The notes: generated from the sequence alone by a model not told the origin. A DNA stretch of 64,000 nucleotides from Methylobacterium aquaticum (GCF_016804325.1 NZ_CP043627.1:4105001-4169000), one strand, 5' to 3'. Shown: positions 1-8,234, numbered from the stretch's first letter. A program made the numbers and translations.

Positions 1-39
1 CCCGAGGCGGTCGCGGCCGCGATCCTGTCCGACGCCTGA
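1..39 (+). CDS. 3' end of an unidentified gene
   Basis: An open frame enters from the left edge and ends at a TGA at 37-39, giving a 12-residue tail that finishes ILSDA. The acid phosphatase gene starts five bases later, which suggests co-transcription. Too little is present to name the product. Confidence 0.4.
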   Translation, partial: PEAVAAAILSDA

Positions 40-43
40 GACG

Positions 44-799
44 ATGCGGGCGCCGCTCGCCCTCTGCCTGGCGCTCGCTGCCGGCGCCGCCGCGGCCGAG
101 CCGGCGCCCGCTCCCTACCTGGCGGCCGGCATCCTCGATGCCGCCGCGATCCTGCCCGCCCCGCCGAAGCCCGGCAGCGCCGCCCACGAGGCCGATGCGG
201 CGGCCTACGCGGCGACGCGGGGTCTCGCCGGCTCGCCGCGGTGGGACCTCGCCACCGCCGACGTTCCCTCCGGCGTCGCCGCGCTGCTTGCCGATTTCTC
301 CTGCGCCGCCGGCCGGCGCCTCGATCCCGCCCGGGTGCCGGCCCTCGCCGGGCTTCTGGCCCGCGCCCGCCGCGACGTGGTGGCCCTGGTGCGCGACGCG
401 AAGGTCCGCTTCGCCCGGCCCCGGCCGCATCTCGGCAACGATGCCCCGCTCTGCGTCGACCGCAGCGAGGCCCTCGACCGGAGCTTGTCCTACCCCTCCG
501 GCCACGCCACCGAGGGCTGGACCGTCGGCCTCGTCCTCGCCGCCCTGATGCCGGAGCGCGCCACGGCACTGATGCGCCGCGGCCGGACCTACGGCGAGAG
601 CCGGATCGTCTGCGGGGTGCATTGGGCGAGCGATGTCGAGGCCGGACGGCTGGCCGGCAGCGCCCTGTTCGCCGTCCTCGTCGGCGATCCCGCCTTCCGG
701 GCCGACCTCGACCGCGCCCGGAGCGAACTCGCCGCCGTGCCTCCGGGAGCGGCGCCCGAGCCGGCCGCCTGCACGCGCGAAGAGGCGACGTGGCCCTGA
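44..799 (+). CDS. secreted PAP2-family (class A type) acid phosphatase
   Basis: A 251-residue protein with an N-terminal signal peptide (hydrophobic stretch ending in an Ala-rich AxA-like site near residue 18), so it should act in the periplasm. The three blocks of the PAP2/vanadium-haloperoxidase phosphatase signature are visible: K-V-R-F-A-R-P-R-P near residue 120, SYPSGH near 149-154, and SRIVCGVHWASD near 186-197. These supply the phosphate-binding Lys/Arg residues, the acid His and the nucleophile His. Spacing and length fit class A non-specific acid phosphatases, which hydrolyse organic phosphomonoesters. The substrate cannot be told from sequence. The start follows the preceding stop by four bases. 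Confidence 0.88.
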   Translation: MRAPLALCLALAAGAAAAEPAPAPYLAAGILDAAAILPAPPKPGSAAHEADAAAYAATRGLAGSPRWDLATADVPSGVAALLADFSCAAGRRLDPARVPALAGLLARARRDVVALVRDAKVRFARPRPHLGNDAPLCVDRSEALDRSLSYPSGHATEGWTVGLVLAALMPERATALMRRGRTYGESRIVCGVHWASDVEAGRLAGSALFAVLVGDPAFRADLDRARSELAAVPPGAAPEPAACTREEATWP

Positions 800-954
800 G
801 GCCACAGCCCGTCCGAAGACAGGCCCTCCATCGGGAATAGCGCTGACGACCCAAGACGTTGTCGCGCCGGCACCGCCCTCGCGGCCTGGCCGCCGAGGAC
901 GGGCTTCAACTTCCAGTCGATCAATCGCCCACAATTGGATGTGATGGTGATTGA

Positions 955-1007
955 CGAATCGTTACCGCAGCGATAACGAGCCGTTGATTTTGATGACCGA
1001 ATCGTTA
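955..1007. promoter_or_regulatory. paired CGAATCGTTA repeats upstream of the receiver-GTPase operon
   Basis: The ten bases CGAATCGTTA occur at 955-964 and again at 998-1007, 43 bases apart, about four helical turns. The first copy runs into a short inverted repeat, CGTTA...TAACG, at 960-978. The local base composition is less GC-rich than the flanking genes. This looks like a promoter region with a pair of regulator sites for the operon that begins at 1091. It is a reading of the pattern only, and no known regulator matches it for certain. Confidence 0.35.
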
Positions 1008-1090
1008 TCACTTGCATCGACGCCGATCGGGTGACCGGATCTGCTTTTCCAAGACTTGTGATCCGGTTGACCGGGTTGGATGACTGTTCC

Positions 1091-1594
1091 ATGCACGCTG
1101 TCCGACATGATGACGGATGTGGGCTTGTCCAGGCGCGCACCATCACTGCGCTTCTTCTCGAGGATGACGACGTCGACGCCAAGCTGATCGCCCTCCAGGC
1201 GGTCGGTTTCCGGATGCTCGACATGCGCGTGCTGCGCGCCCGCTCCACCGCCGAGGCGCGCGAGCATGTCGACCGCGAGCGGATCGACCTGGCGATCCTC
1301 GACTTCTGGCTCGGCTGCGAGTCGAGCCTGCGCTTCCTCGCCGAACTGGATGCGCGGCTGCCCGGCCTGCCGGCGATCGTGCTGACCGGGCTCAGCATGC
1401 CGGACGTGCGCGAGATGTGCGCGAATGCCGGCGCCGTGCGCTTCCTCGACAAGGCCAGCCTCACCGGCGAGGCGTTCGAGGCCGCGATCCTCGGGGTGCT
1501 CGGGCCCCGCGCCTTCCGCTCACCCGCCGCCGAGCCGACCCGCTACGGGCGGCCCGGCCTCACCGTGGTATCGAACGAGAGATGTGACCGATGA
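1091..1594 (+). CDS. single-domain CheY-like response regulator receiver protein
   Basis: A 167-residue protein that is almost entirely a receiver domain. The acidic pocket is E24-D25-D26, the phospho-acceptor is D71 in AILDFWLG, the switch threonine is T99 in IVLTG and the invariant lysine is K121 in FLDKAS. There is no DNA-binding or enzymatic output domain, so it is likely to work by protein contact. It is the first gene of an operon that ends with a histidine kinase, its probable partner. The start at 1091 is chosen because the domain begins at residue 18; an in-frame upstream start at 1031 would only add about 20 residues. The stop overlaps the next start (ATGA at 1591). Confidence 0.85.
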   Translation: MHAVRHDDGCGLVQARTITALLLEDDDVDAKLIALQAVGFRMLDMRVLRARSTAEAREHVDRERIDLAILDFWLGCESSLRFLAELDARLPGLPAIVLTGLSMPDVREMCANAGAVRFLDKASLTGEAFEAAILGVLGPRAFRSPAAEPTRYGRPGLTVVSNERCDR

Positions 1595-1941
1595 ACGGCC
1601 AGATCACCTATCTCAACGCCGGATCGGGCAACGAGCAGACCATGACGGAACCGGCCCAGTCCGACGCTTCGAAGTCCGACGCCTCGAACACGATCGAGAA
1701 GGTCCGCGAGCTCCTCTACGGCGAGGCGATGCGCTCGCAGGGGCGCCGGCACGAGGACCTGCGCGAGGCGGTGACCGACCTCGAGCAGCGCATGGTCCAG
1801 CGCTTCAACGAGATGCAGAAGTCGATCGACGCCCTCGCCCTGTCGCTGCGGATGGAGCAGAGCAACGCCGTGCGGGCGATCGGCGGCGCGGTGACCGAGA
1901 TGGGCCGGCAGATCTCCGCCCTGGCCGACCGCAACCCGTAA
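1591..1941 (+). CDS. small coiled-coil protein of the receiver-GTPase operon
   Basis: A 116-residue protein whose start overlaps the receiver gene stop by four bases, a sign of translational coupling. The first 30 residues are polar and probably disordered (repeated SDASKSD-like motif). From about residue 31 to the end it is rich in heptad-type helix, with hydrophobic residues spaced through segments such as TDLEQRMVQRFNEM. There is no signal peptide or membrane segment. I recognise no family. Its position suggests an adaptor between the receiver and the membrane protein encoded next, but this is inference. Confidence 0.75.
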   Translation: MNGQITYLNAGSGNEQTMTEPAQSDASKSDASNTIEKVRELLYGEAMRSQGRRHEDLREAVTDLEQRMVQRFNEMQKSIDALALSLRMEQSNAVRAIGGAVTEMGRQISALADRNP

Positions 1942-1960
1942 GCCGCGGGCCCGATCCGGG

Positions 1961-3751
1961 ATGAGAGCGGCGGCGGTCCAAGGTCCGGCCCAAGATGCGG
2001 CCCAAAGCTCGGCTCAGGATCCGACGGAAGACCCGGCCCTCCGCGACCTGAAGCGGCTGCTGCTGCGCGACGAGCACCGCGACCTCGCCGGCCTGCGGGC
2101 CGAGCTGGCGCGGCTCGACCGGCGGGTCGGCACCGAGGACCGGTTCAGCCGGGCGGTGGCCGACAGCCTGGTGGTCGCCCTCAAGGTCGTCGAGGTCGAG
2201 GACCACCGCGCGCTGACCGAGGTGATCGCGCCGCTCGTCGTCGCCGGCATCCGGCGCGAGATCGCCGAATCCCGCGACCTGATGGTGGAAACGCTCTACC
2301 CCATCGCCGGCCGCATGGTGGCGGCGGCGATCGCCGCGGCCTTCCGCCAGCTCTCCGACGAGATCAACGAGACCCTCAGCCGCTCGCCGCGCCGGCTGTG
2401 GCTGCGCCTGAAGGCCGTGCTGACCGGCCGGTCCTACGCCGCCCTGGTCCTGGCCGAGCTGGCGCAAGGGCGGCTCGAACGCCTGATCCTGATCGACCGC
2501 AGCACCGGCGCGGTGCTCGCCACCACGGACCGCGACGGGCGGCCCGAGGCCGATCCGGACGGCCAGCTCCACCTGATCGGCGGCCTCGTCACCGCCATCG
2601 TCGAATTCGCCGGCCAGGCGCTGAGCGACGTCAACGGCGAGTTGCGCTCCCTCGATTTCGGCGGCCGCACCGTGCTGCTGCGCGCCTCGCCCCTGCTGAT
2701 CGTGGCGGGCCTCACCGAGGCCGGCCGCGGCGCCGGGCGGCTCGCCGGCGTGGTCGATGCCGAGTTCCTGCCCTTCCTCGATGCGGTCCGGCAGGGCGAC
2801 GGGACCCGCGACGGCGATCACGGCGCGCCGCTCGCCTCCCTCCATCGGGCGATCGCCGCGCGCCTCGTCCCGCCGCGCTCGCGGGTGCGGCCGGTGGCGG
2901 TCGCCGGCGGGCTGGTGGCCCTGGCGCTCGCCGCCTGGGCGAGCGTCGCGGTGCTGTCGGCCCGCCAGCGCGCCGCGGAAGAGGCCGCGCTCTTCGCCAT
3001 CGAGGACGCGCCCGACCTGCGCGACCATCCCCTCCAGCTCGCCTTCGACCGCGAGGCCGGCCTGATCCGGGCGACCGGCGTGCTGCCGACCCGCGAGGCT
3101 GCCGCGTCCTTGCGCGACCGCCTCGCCGTCGCCTTCCCGGCCTGGCCGGTCGCCGCCCGGATCGCCGTCGCCTCCGATGCCGCCGCGGCGCGGGATGCGG
3201 TCGCGACCCTCGACCGGCGCACCGACGCCCTCACGCACCAGGCCGAGGCGCTGGCGCAGACCGCCGGGGCGACGCTGGGCGAGGTGCGGGCCCGCCTCGG
3301 CACCCTCGAGACCCGCACCGCCGCCGTCGAGGCGGCGCTGCCTGGCCTCGCGCCCCGGGAGGAGGTGGCGCGGCTCGAAGCCCGCACCGACACGCCGCTC
3401 CAGCGGCTCGAGGATGCGGTCAGGCGCACCGCGATCTTCTTCGGGCCCGACGCGACCTATCGCGACCCGGCCGCCGCCGAACGCGACCTCGCGATCCTGG
3501 CCGCGGCGCTGGCGGCGGTGGAGGGCGCGCGCCTGCGCATCGTCGGCTATGCCGACGGCACCGGAACGCCCCGGGCCAACCTCGAGGCGGCGCGGCTGCG
3601 CGCCGAGCGCATCACCGCCGACCTGGAACGCCGCGGCATCCCGCGCTCGCGCCTCGTCGTCGTCAATTCGCGGCCGCCTTATCCGATTACGGACGAGCGG
3701 GTCACCGGCAACCGGCGCGTCGTGTTCGAGCTCGCCTACAGAGCGGAGTAA
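1961..3751 (+). CDS. membrane protein with roadblock-like cytoplasmic domain and OmpA peptidoglycan-binding domain
   Basis: A 596-residue protein with no signal peptide. Residues 1-170 are helical and charged. Residues about 172-271 (LERLILIDRSTGAVL through VVDAEFLPFLD) resemble a roadblock/LC7-type fold: an IDR-x-TG-x-VLATT strand pair followed by a helix with a conserved AI-x-EFA-like segment. One transmembrane helix lies at about 310-331. The following 170 residues are coiled coil. The C-terminal 90 residues are an OmpA/MotB domain (IVGYADGTGTP, LEAARLRAERITADLERRGI, GNRRVVFEL), which in this family holds peptidoglycan. The topology therefore links the cell wall to a cytoplasmic domain of the type that binds small GTPases, and a GTPase gene follows three bases later. 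The OmpA part is secure; the roadblock call is by pattern only. Confidence 0.8.
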   Translation: MRAAAVQGPAQDAAQSSAQDPTEDPALRDLKRLLLRDEHRDLAGLRAELARLDRRVGTEDRFSRAVADSLVVALKVVEVEDHRALTEVIAPLVVAGIRREIAESRDLMVETLYPIAGRMVAAAIAAAFRQLSDEINETLSRSPRRLWLRLKAVLTGRSYAALVLAELAQGRLERLILIDRSTGAVLATTDRDGRPEADPDGQLHLIGGLVTAIVEFAGQALSDVNGELRSLDFGGRTVLLRASPLLIVAGLTEAGRGAGRLAGVVDAEFLPFLDAVRQGDGTRDGDHGAPLASLHRAIAARLVPPRSRVRPVAVAGGLVALALAAWASVAVLSARQRAAEEAALFAIEDAPDLRDHPLQLAFDREAGLIRATGVLPTREAAASLRDRLAVAFPAWPVAARIAVASDAAAARDAVATLDRRTDALTHQAEALAQTAGATLGEVRARLGTLETRTAAVEAALPGLAPREEVARLEARTDTPLQRLEDAVRRTAIFFGPDATYRDPAAAERDLAILAAALAAVEGARLRIVGYADGTGTPRANLEAARLRAERITADLERRGIPRSRLVVVNSRPPYPITDERVTGNRRVVFELAYRAE

Positions 3752-3754
3752 GGT

Positions 3755-4276
3755 GTGGCGGCGCGCAAGATCATGATCCTGGGGGCGATCGGCGTGGGCA
3801 AGACCTCGCTCGCCAACCGTCTCGCGTTCGGCCGGTTCGAGACCAGCTACAAGGCGACGATCGGGGTCGACATCTACACAACGACCGCCGCGCTGCCGGG
3901 GGCCAAGACGATGCCGCTGGTCCTGTGGGACACCGACGGCGATTTCGGCCTCAGCATCTTCCGCACCGTCTACCTCAAGGGGGCGAGCGGGGCGCTCATC
4001 GTCGCCGACGTCACCCGGCCCGCCTCCCTCGACCAGATGGCGGCGCTGATCGCGGGCTTCCGCGAGGCGCTGCCGGGCCGCCCCTGCGCCGCGGTGCTCA
4101 ACAAGAGCGATCTCGTGGCCGGCGAGTCCGGCGAACCCGGGTCAGGGGTGCCGCCCGATCTCCTCGCCCGTGCGCGGGGCGCCGACGTCGTCTCCCTGGC
4201 GAGCGCCCGCACCGGGCACGGCGTGACCGGCCTGTTCGCCGAGCTCGCCGCCACGATCGAGCGACGGAGCCTGTAA
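3755..4276 (+). CDS. Ras/Rab-like small GTPase
   Basis: A 173-residue small GTPase starting at GTG, three bases after the OmpA-domain gene. The P-loop is G10-A-I-G-V-G-K16-T17, the switch I threonine is T35 in KATIGVD, switch II is WDTDGD (59-63), the base-specificity motif is NKSD (116-119), and a late SAR-type motif supports nucleotide binding. The residue that corresponds to catalytic Gln61 of Ras is Asp63, so intrinsic hydrolysis is probably slow and dependent on a partner. There is no C-terminal lipidation motif, as expected in bacteria. The gene lies between a roadblock/OmpA membrane protein and a histidine kinase, so it probably switches within one signalling complex. Confidence 0.88.
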   Translation: MAARKIMILGAIGVGKTSLANRLAFGRFETSYKATIGVDIYTTTAALPGAKTMPLVLWDTDGDFGLSIFRTVYLKGASGALIVADVTRPASLDQMAALIAGFREALPGRPCAAVLNKSDLVAGESGEPGSGVPPDLLARARGADVVSLASARTGHGVTGLFAELAATIERRSL

Positions 4277-4281
4277 GCGCC

Positions 4282-5391
4282 ATGCGCGCCGCCCTCGCCC
4301 TCCCGGCCGGAGCCGATCTCTCCCGCACCCTGGCCCACCTCCTCGAGGCCGGCCTCCTCGGCGTCGCCGCGCTCTCTCCCGACGGCCGGGTGCTCGCCCG
4401 CACCGGCTCGTTGAGCGACTGGCTGCCCGAGCCCGGGCGCCCCGCCTTCGACAGCCCGATCCTGTCCGGCCTGGAGGAGGACCTGCGCGCCCAGCAGCGC
4501 GCGACGTCCGAGCCGATCGTGCTCCCGGGCATCCGCCTCGCCATGGTGCCGGGCGCCCCGCGCTGCGACATCGCGGTCTCGTGGGACGCAGGACGGGGCG
4601 AGCACGCGGTGCTCACCACCGTCGACCAGGTCGACCGGCCGATCGACCACTGGGTGCTCCAGCAGCGCCGCGAGCAGCGCCTGCTGGAGGAGAAGATCAT
4701 CGCGGCCTCGCGCGAGCTGGAGCGGATGAACCGCAACCTGCGCGACTTTGCCTCCGTCGCCGCGCACGACCTGCGGGCGCCGTTGCGCCAGATCGTGGCC
4801 TTCACCGGCATCCTGCGCACCACGCTGGGCACCGAGGCCCGCGGGGTCGTCTCCGACAGCCTCGATACGATCGAGGGCTGCGCCGCCCGTCTCAACCGGA
4901 TGACCACCGGCCTCCTCGACTATGCGCGGTTGAGCGCCGAGAGCCACACCTTCGCGCCGGTCGATCTCGGCCGGGTGGTCGAGGACGCGACCCGCAACCT
5001 CGACCTCGACCTGCGCGCGTCATCGGCCGACCTCGTCGTCGGCCCGCTGCCGACCGTGAACGGCGTGCCGGCGCTCCTGACCAACCTGTTCCAGAACCTC
5101 GTCGCCAACAGCATCCGCTACCGCGATCCGGACCGGCCTCTGCGAATCGAGATCCGGGCCTGGCCGGGCGAACCCGGCCGGATCACCGTGCGCGATACCG
5201 GCATCGGCGTGCCGCCGGCCTTCCACGAGGCGATCTTCGAGACCTTCGCCCGGGTGCCGAACGGGCGGGCCCCGAACGGCGTCGGACTGGGCTTGAGCAT
5301 CTGCCGCCGGATCGCCGAGCTGCATGGCTGGCGCATCGGGGTGGCGGCGGAGGAGGGGCCGGGGGCGTGCTTCCGGATCGATCTGGGGTAG
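4282..5391 (+). CDS. sensor histidine kinase, soluble, PAS-like input
   Basis: A 369-residue kinase. Residues 1-125 form a PAS-like input domain with no clear ligand signature, followed by a helical linker (129-158). The phospho-acceptor is H162 in the H-box AAHDLRAPLRQI. The N-box LFQNLVANSIRY, G1 box VRDTGIGVP and G2 box GVGLGLSICRRI are intact, so it should autophosphorylate. There is no membrane segment. The same frame stays open far upstream (to about 2398), but that extension is an antisense-free shadow of the OmpA and GTPase genes; the ATG at 4282, five bases after the GTPase stop, is the sensible start. It closes the five-gene operon and is the likely donor to the receiver encoded at 1091. 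Confidence 0.9.
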   Translation: MRAALALPAGADLSRTLAHLLEAGLLGVAALSPDGRVLARTGSLSDWLPEPGRPAFDSPILSGLEEDLRAQQRATSEPIVLPGIRLAMVPGAPRCDIAVSWDAGRGEHAVLTTVDQVDRPIDHWVLQQRREQRLLEEKIIAASRELERMNRNLRDFASVAAHDLRAPLRQIVAFTGILRTTLGTEARGVVSDSLDTIEGCAARLNRMTTGLLDYARLSAESHTFAPVDLGRVVEDATRNLDLDLRASSADLVVGPLPTVNGVPALLTNLFQNLVANSIRYRDPDRPLRIEIRAWPGEPGRITVRDTGIGVPPAFHEAIFETFARVPNGRAPNGVGLGLSICRRIAELHGWRIGVAAEEGPGACFRIDLG

Positions 5392-5481
5392 GGATCGTCC
5401 GATGGAGCGCGGGGTCAATGGTTGGTTCGCGGCGTTTGCATCCCACTTGCAATCACGCAAGCAGCCGGTACCTTTCCTGGC

Positions 5482-5715
5482 ATGGTCGTGGTCCGCGCCT
5501 TCACTCAGATTCCTTCACGTCCGCCAGAGCAGTACGAGCGGGTCGAACTTCTGCGCGCTGCCGAGACACGGCGTGGCAAGACGGTGCCGGGAGGTAGCCG
5601 GGGAACTGTGGTCGAGATCCTGGGCGACCACGAGGCCTTCATGGTCGAATTTCAGCAGCCTTTCGCGGCGCTGGTGACGGTCGATGCCTCTAACCTGCGT
5701 CATGTCCGAGAATGA
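5482..5715 (+). CDS. DUF4926 domain protein
   Basis: A 77-residue protein of the DUF4926 type: an N-terminal ERVELLRA strand, a central KTVPGGSRGTVVEIL segment, then EAFMVEFQQPF and a closing VTVDASNLRHVRE. The fold is predicted to be a small beta barrel. DUF4926 proteins are often found beside DUF6883 proteins, as here, where the two genes overlap by four bases (ATGA). The start at 5482 is chosen because it matches the family start; the frame is open 60 bases further upstream. Function is unknown; the pairing suggests a two-component toxin/immunity or toxin/antitoxin type unit. Confidence 0.72.
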   Translation: MVVVRAFTQIPSRPPEQYERVELLRAAETRRGKTVPGGSRGTVVEILGDHEAFMVEFQQPFAALVTVDASNLRHVRE

Positions 5716-6062
5716 GCATCAAGCCCGGTGTCGGCGGTTACCTCCTCGGGCTCAGATGCGACAAAAGTAAAATCAAGCTCTATCTGATGAGTTCCGATCC
5801 CGGAATCGACGGGAAAGGCAAACGTGCATTCTTTGAGTCTTTCGGCTTTTCCCGAAATAAGCCCGACGAGCTCATGGGCGCGCTTCTCCTGCATGGCAGT
5901 CGAACACCCATCGATGATGCCTACGTGGATCGGTGGGGTGAGCACTGGGAATGCACCGGACCGCTTCTCTGCCCGGATGGCCGTCTCCCAACGGTACGGA
6001 CGGTCTGGATCAGGCGACCGGGTGAGAATGATCCGACGCTCGTGACGGCTGTGCCGGATTGA
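5712..6062 (+). CDS. DUF6883 domain protein
   Basis: A 116-residue protein with the DUF6883 pattern: GGYLLGLR near residue 9, then KRAFFESFGFS, a central ALLLHGSRTP, a DRWGEHWECTGPLLCPDGR block and a closing VRTVWI...LVTAVPD. Codon use is less GC-biased than in the flanking genes. It overlaps the DUF4926 gene by four bases. Members of this family are found in polymorphic-toxin and small paired loci, but no activity is known to me. I name it by domain only. Confidence 0.72.
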   Translation: MSIKPGVGGYLLGLRCDKSKIKLYLMSSDPGIDGKGKRAFFESFGFSRNKPDELMGALLLHGSRTPIDDAYVDRWGEHWECTGPLLCPDGRLPTVRTVWIRRPGENDPTLVTAVPD

Positions 6063-6107
6063 ACCTCGACTCGTCCAGGCGAGCGGCACAAGTCCCCAAA
6101 ACGAAAA

Positions 6108-6138
6108 CAGCGCCCGACCGCATCACGATCGGGCGCTG
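6108..6138 (-). terminator. rho-independent terminator of the lipid kinase-TerC operon
   Basis: A perfect ten-base stem (CAGCGCCCGA paired with TCGGGCGCTG) with an 11-base loop. On the minus strand it is followed by a T-rich run (TTTTCGTTTT), which is the classic intrinsic terminator layout. It sits 24 bases after the TerC stop codon and also faces the end of the DUF6883 gene. Confidence 0.8.
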
Positions 6139-6162
6139 CCTCATCGCATCAGACTACCGCCG

Positions 6163-6903
6163 TCACGCCGCCGTACGCTTCCCCTTCTTCGCCCGCCGGC
6201 CGAGGATGTTGAGCACCTCGACGCCGGCCGAGAAGGCCATGGCGGTGTAGATGTAGCCCTTCGGCACGTGGGCCCCGAAGCCTTCCGCGATCAGCGTCAT
6301 GCCGATCATGATGAGGAAGCCCAGAGCCAGCATCACCACCGTCGGGTTGGCGGCGATGAAGCGCGACAGGGGATCGGCGGCGAGCAGCATCACGGTCACC
6401 GCGGTGACCACCGCGATCACCATGATCGGCACGTGCTCGGTCATGCCGACCGCCGTGATGATGCTGTCGATCGAGAAGACCAGATCGAGGATCAGGATCT
6501 GGCCGATCGCCGCGGCGTAACCCAGAGACGCACCGCCGCCGGTCTTCTCTTCCGGGTCTGGATCGAGGCTGTGGTGGATCTCCTTGGTGGCCTTCCAGAG
6601 CAGGAACAGGCCGCCGGCGATCAGGATCATGTCGCGCCAGGACAGGCCCTTGCCGAAGATCTCGAAGACCGGCTGGGTCAGGTGGACGATGTAGGCGACC
6701 GTCCCGAGCAGCCCGAGGCGCAGGATCAGCGCGAGCCCGATGCCGATGCGCCGGGCGCGCGCCTGCTGCTCCACCGGCAGCTTGTTGGTGATGATCGAGA
6801 TGAAGATCAGGTTGTCGATGCCGAGCACGACCTCCATGACGACCAGGGTCGCGAGGGCGGCCCAGGCCGTCGGGTCGGCGGCGAGCTGAACGAGGGACTC
6901 CAC
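6163..6903 (-). CDS. TerC family integral membrane protein
   Basis: A 246-residue polytopic membrane protein. The TerC-family hallmark is visible in [17 protein letters not shown] near the N-terminus and again in the second half, [14 protein letters not shown], where the acidic residues within the membrane helices are thought to bind a metal such as manganese. About seven hydrophobic segments are present. It follows the lipid kinase gene by 15 bases on the same strand, so the two are probably co-transcribed. TerC-type proteins are linked to metal export and loading of exported metalloenzymes; the exact substrate here is not shown by sequence. Confidence 0.9.
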   Translation of the reverse strand: MESLVQLAADPTAWAALATLVVMEVVLGIDNLIFISIITNKLPVEQQARARRIGIGLALILRLGLLGTVAYIVHLTQPVFEIFGKGLSWRDMILIAGGLFLLWKATKEIHHSLDPDPEEKTGGGASLGYAAAIGQILILDLVFSIDSIITAVGMTEHVPIMVIAVVTAVTVMLLAADPLSRFIAANPTVVMLALGFLIMIGMTLIAEGFGAHVPKGYIYTAMAFSAGVEVLNILGRRAKKGKRTAA

Positions 6904-6918
6904 GGCGGACGATCCTGC

Positions 6919-7836
6919 TTACGGGAAGATCGAGGGGCGGGCCGGCGCCTGGAATTCCGGCGCATGGACCTGGACGGCCTGTCGCAGCACCCGCACATGG
7001 GCGGGGGTGTAGGTCGTCAGCTCGCCGTCGGTGTTGACCGGCCGCGGCTTCTTGGTGCGCAGGATCACCTCCGTCGTCTGGAAGGCGCGCACGTCGGCGG
7101 CTTTCCCCTGCGTGCCCCGGCGCAGGGCCGGCAGCAGGGCGAGCAGCCGCCACCAATGGGCGACCTCCAGGCTGTAGAAGTTGAGCAGGCCGTCATCGAC
7201 GGTGGCGTTCTCCTCCACCGTCATGCCGCCGCCGTAATGGCGGCCGTTGCCGACCGAGACCTGGATGGTCTTCACGGTCTCCACCGTGCCGTCATGCTCG
7301 ATATAGACCGTGAACGGCCGTGCCCGGCGCAGGAGCCGGAACGCCGCGACCGCGTAGCCGACCGTGCCGAGGCGGCGCTTGAGGTCGGCCGTCAGCTCGC
7401 CGGCGAGATCGGCGGAGAAGCCGATGCTGGCGACGTTGAAGAAGTAATGGCCGTTGACGCAGCCGAGGTCGATCGGCCGGGCCGGGACCGTGGCGATCAC
7501 CTCCGCCGCCTCGAGCGGATCGGCGGGCAGGCCGAGGCTGCGGGCGAGGTCGTTGGCGGTGCCGAGCGGCAGGATGCCGAGGGGCAACTGGGCGTCTGCC
7601 AGCGCCTGGGCGGCGGCGTTGAGGGTGCCGTCGCCGCCGCCCAGGATCACCATGTCGCAGGTTTTCGCATGGGCGTGGATCAGCGCCTTGCAGTCGGTCT
7701 CGCCCGGGGGTGGATCGACCGGCTCGATGCCGCCGCGACGCAGGACGTCCTTCACGGCGTCGAGGTCGAGCCCGCCGTTACGGGCCTTCTTGTTGACGAC
7801 GAGCAGGGCCCGCCGCGTCGTGTCAGCGCCGGACAT
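6919..7836 (-). CDS. YegS/DAGK-family lipid kinase
   Basis: A 305-residue diacylglycerol-kinase-family protein. The catalytic-domain signature GGGDGTLN lies near residue 63 and the substrate-loop LPLGTANDLARSLGLP follows near residue 90; the C-terminal beta-sandwich half (GNGRHYGGGM, AHVRVLRQAVQVHAPE) is complete. Such enzymes phosphorylate diacylglycerol, phosphatidylglycerol or sphingoid lipids with ATP at the inner membrane. The ATG at 7836 is preferred over the GTG at 7857 because a GGGAGG ribosome-binding site lies six bases before it. The terC-type gene follows directly. Confidence 0.88.
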   Translation of the reverse strand: MSGADTTRRALLVVNKKARNGGLDLDAVKDVLRRGGIEPVDPPPGETDCKALIHAHAKTCDMVILGGGDGTLNAAAQALADAQLPLGILPLGTANDLARSLGLPADPLEAAEVIATVPARPIDLGCVNGHYFFNVASIGFSADLAGELTADLKRRLGTVGYAVAAFRLLRRARPFTVYIEHDGTVETVKTIQVSVGNGRHYGGGMTVEENATVDDGLLNFYSLEVAHWWRLLALLPALRRGTQGKAADVRAFQTTEVILRTKKPRPVNTDGELTTYTPAHVRVLRQAVQVHAPEFQAPARPSIFP

Positions 7837-8234
7837 CGGCGCCTCCCGCGACGGCACGGGAACGGACGAGGGAAATGACGCGCATGGTTGCGGGCCCTCC
7901 GGTGCGATCGTGCCGCGTCAGCACAAAGGCAGAGAAGGGGTCCGACATCGCGGTCGACGCCTCGAACCGCCAGAGGGGCCCGGACCCGGGAGAGCCTTGA
8001 GGTGGGGTCGCGGCCGCGCTTGGCAAGGTCCCGGGGAGTTCCCTTGCGCGAGATCCCGAGATCCCATGCGGGATGCCATGCCGGATGCGACCCCGGGCGT
8101 GTGGGCAACGGGGGTAGCGGGGAGGGCATCCGGTCCGCAATGGAACCGTAACCGCGGCGACGAACGTTCACCCTGCTCAAGTTCCGTGCGTGATCCCCCA
8201 CCTGATCGTGCTCCTTCCCCCGGGTGCCGCCCCC
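7837..8234. other. intergenic region between divergent lipid kinase and secreted-protein genes
   Basis: This 398-base stretch separates divergent genes and must hold both promoters. I see no convincing -35/-10 pair and no conserved RNA. A cluster of short ATCCC/GGGAT repeats at about 8052-8095 could fold but matches nothing I know. Confidence 0.4.

Noticed and set aside
2398..4281. Upstream extension of the histidine kinase frame to 997 residues
   Set aside because: The region codes in another frame for the OmpA-domain protein and the GTPase, both with clear motifs. The extension is a run of Arg/Pro/Gly typical of GC-rich shadow frames.
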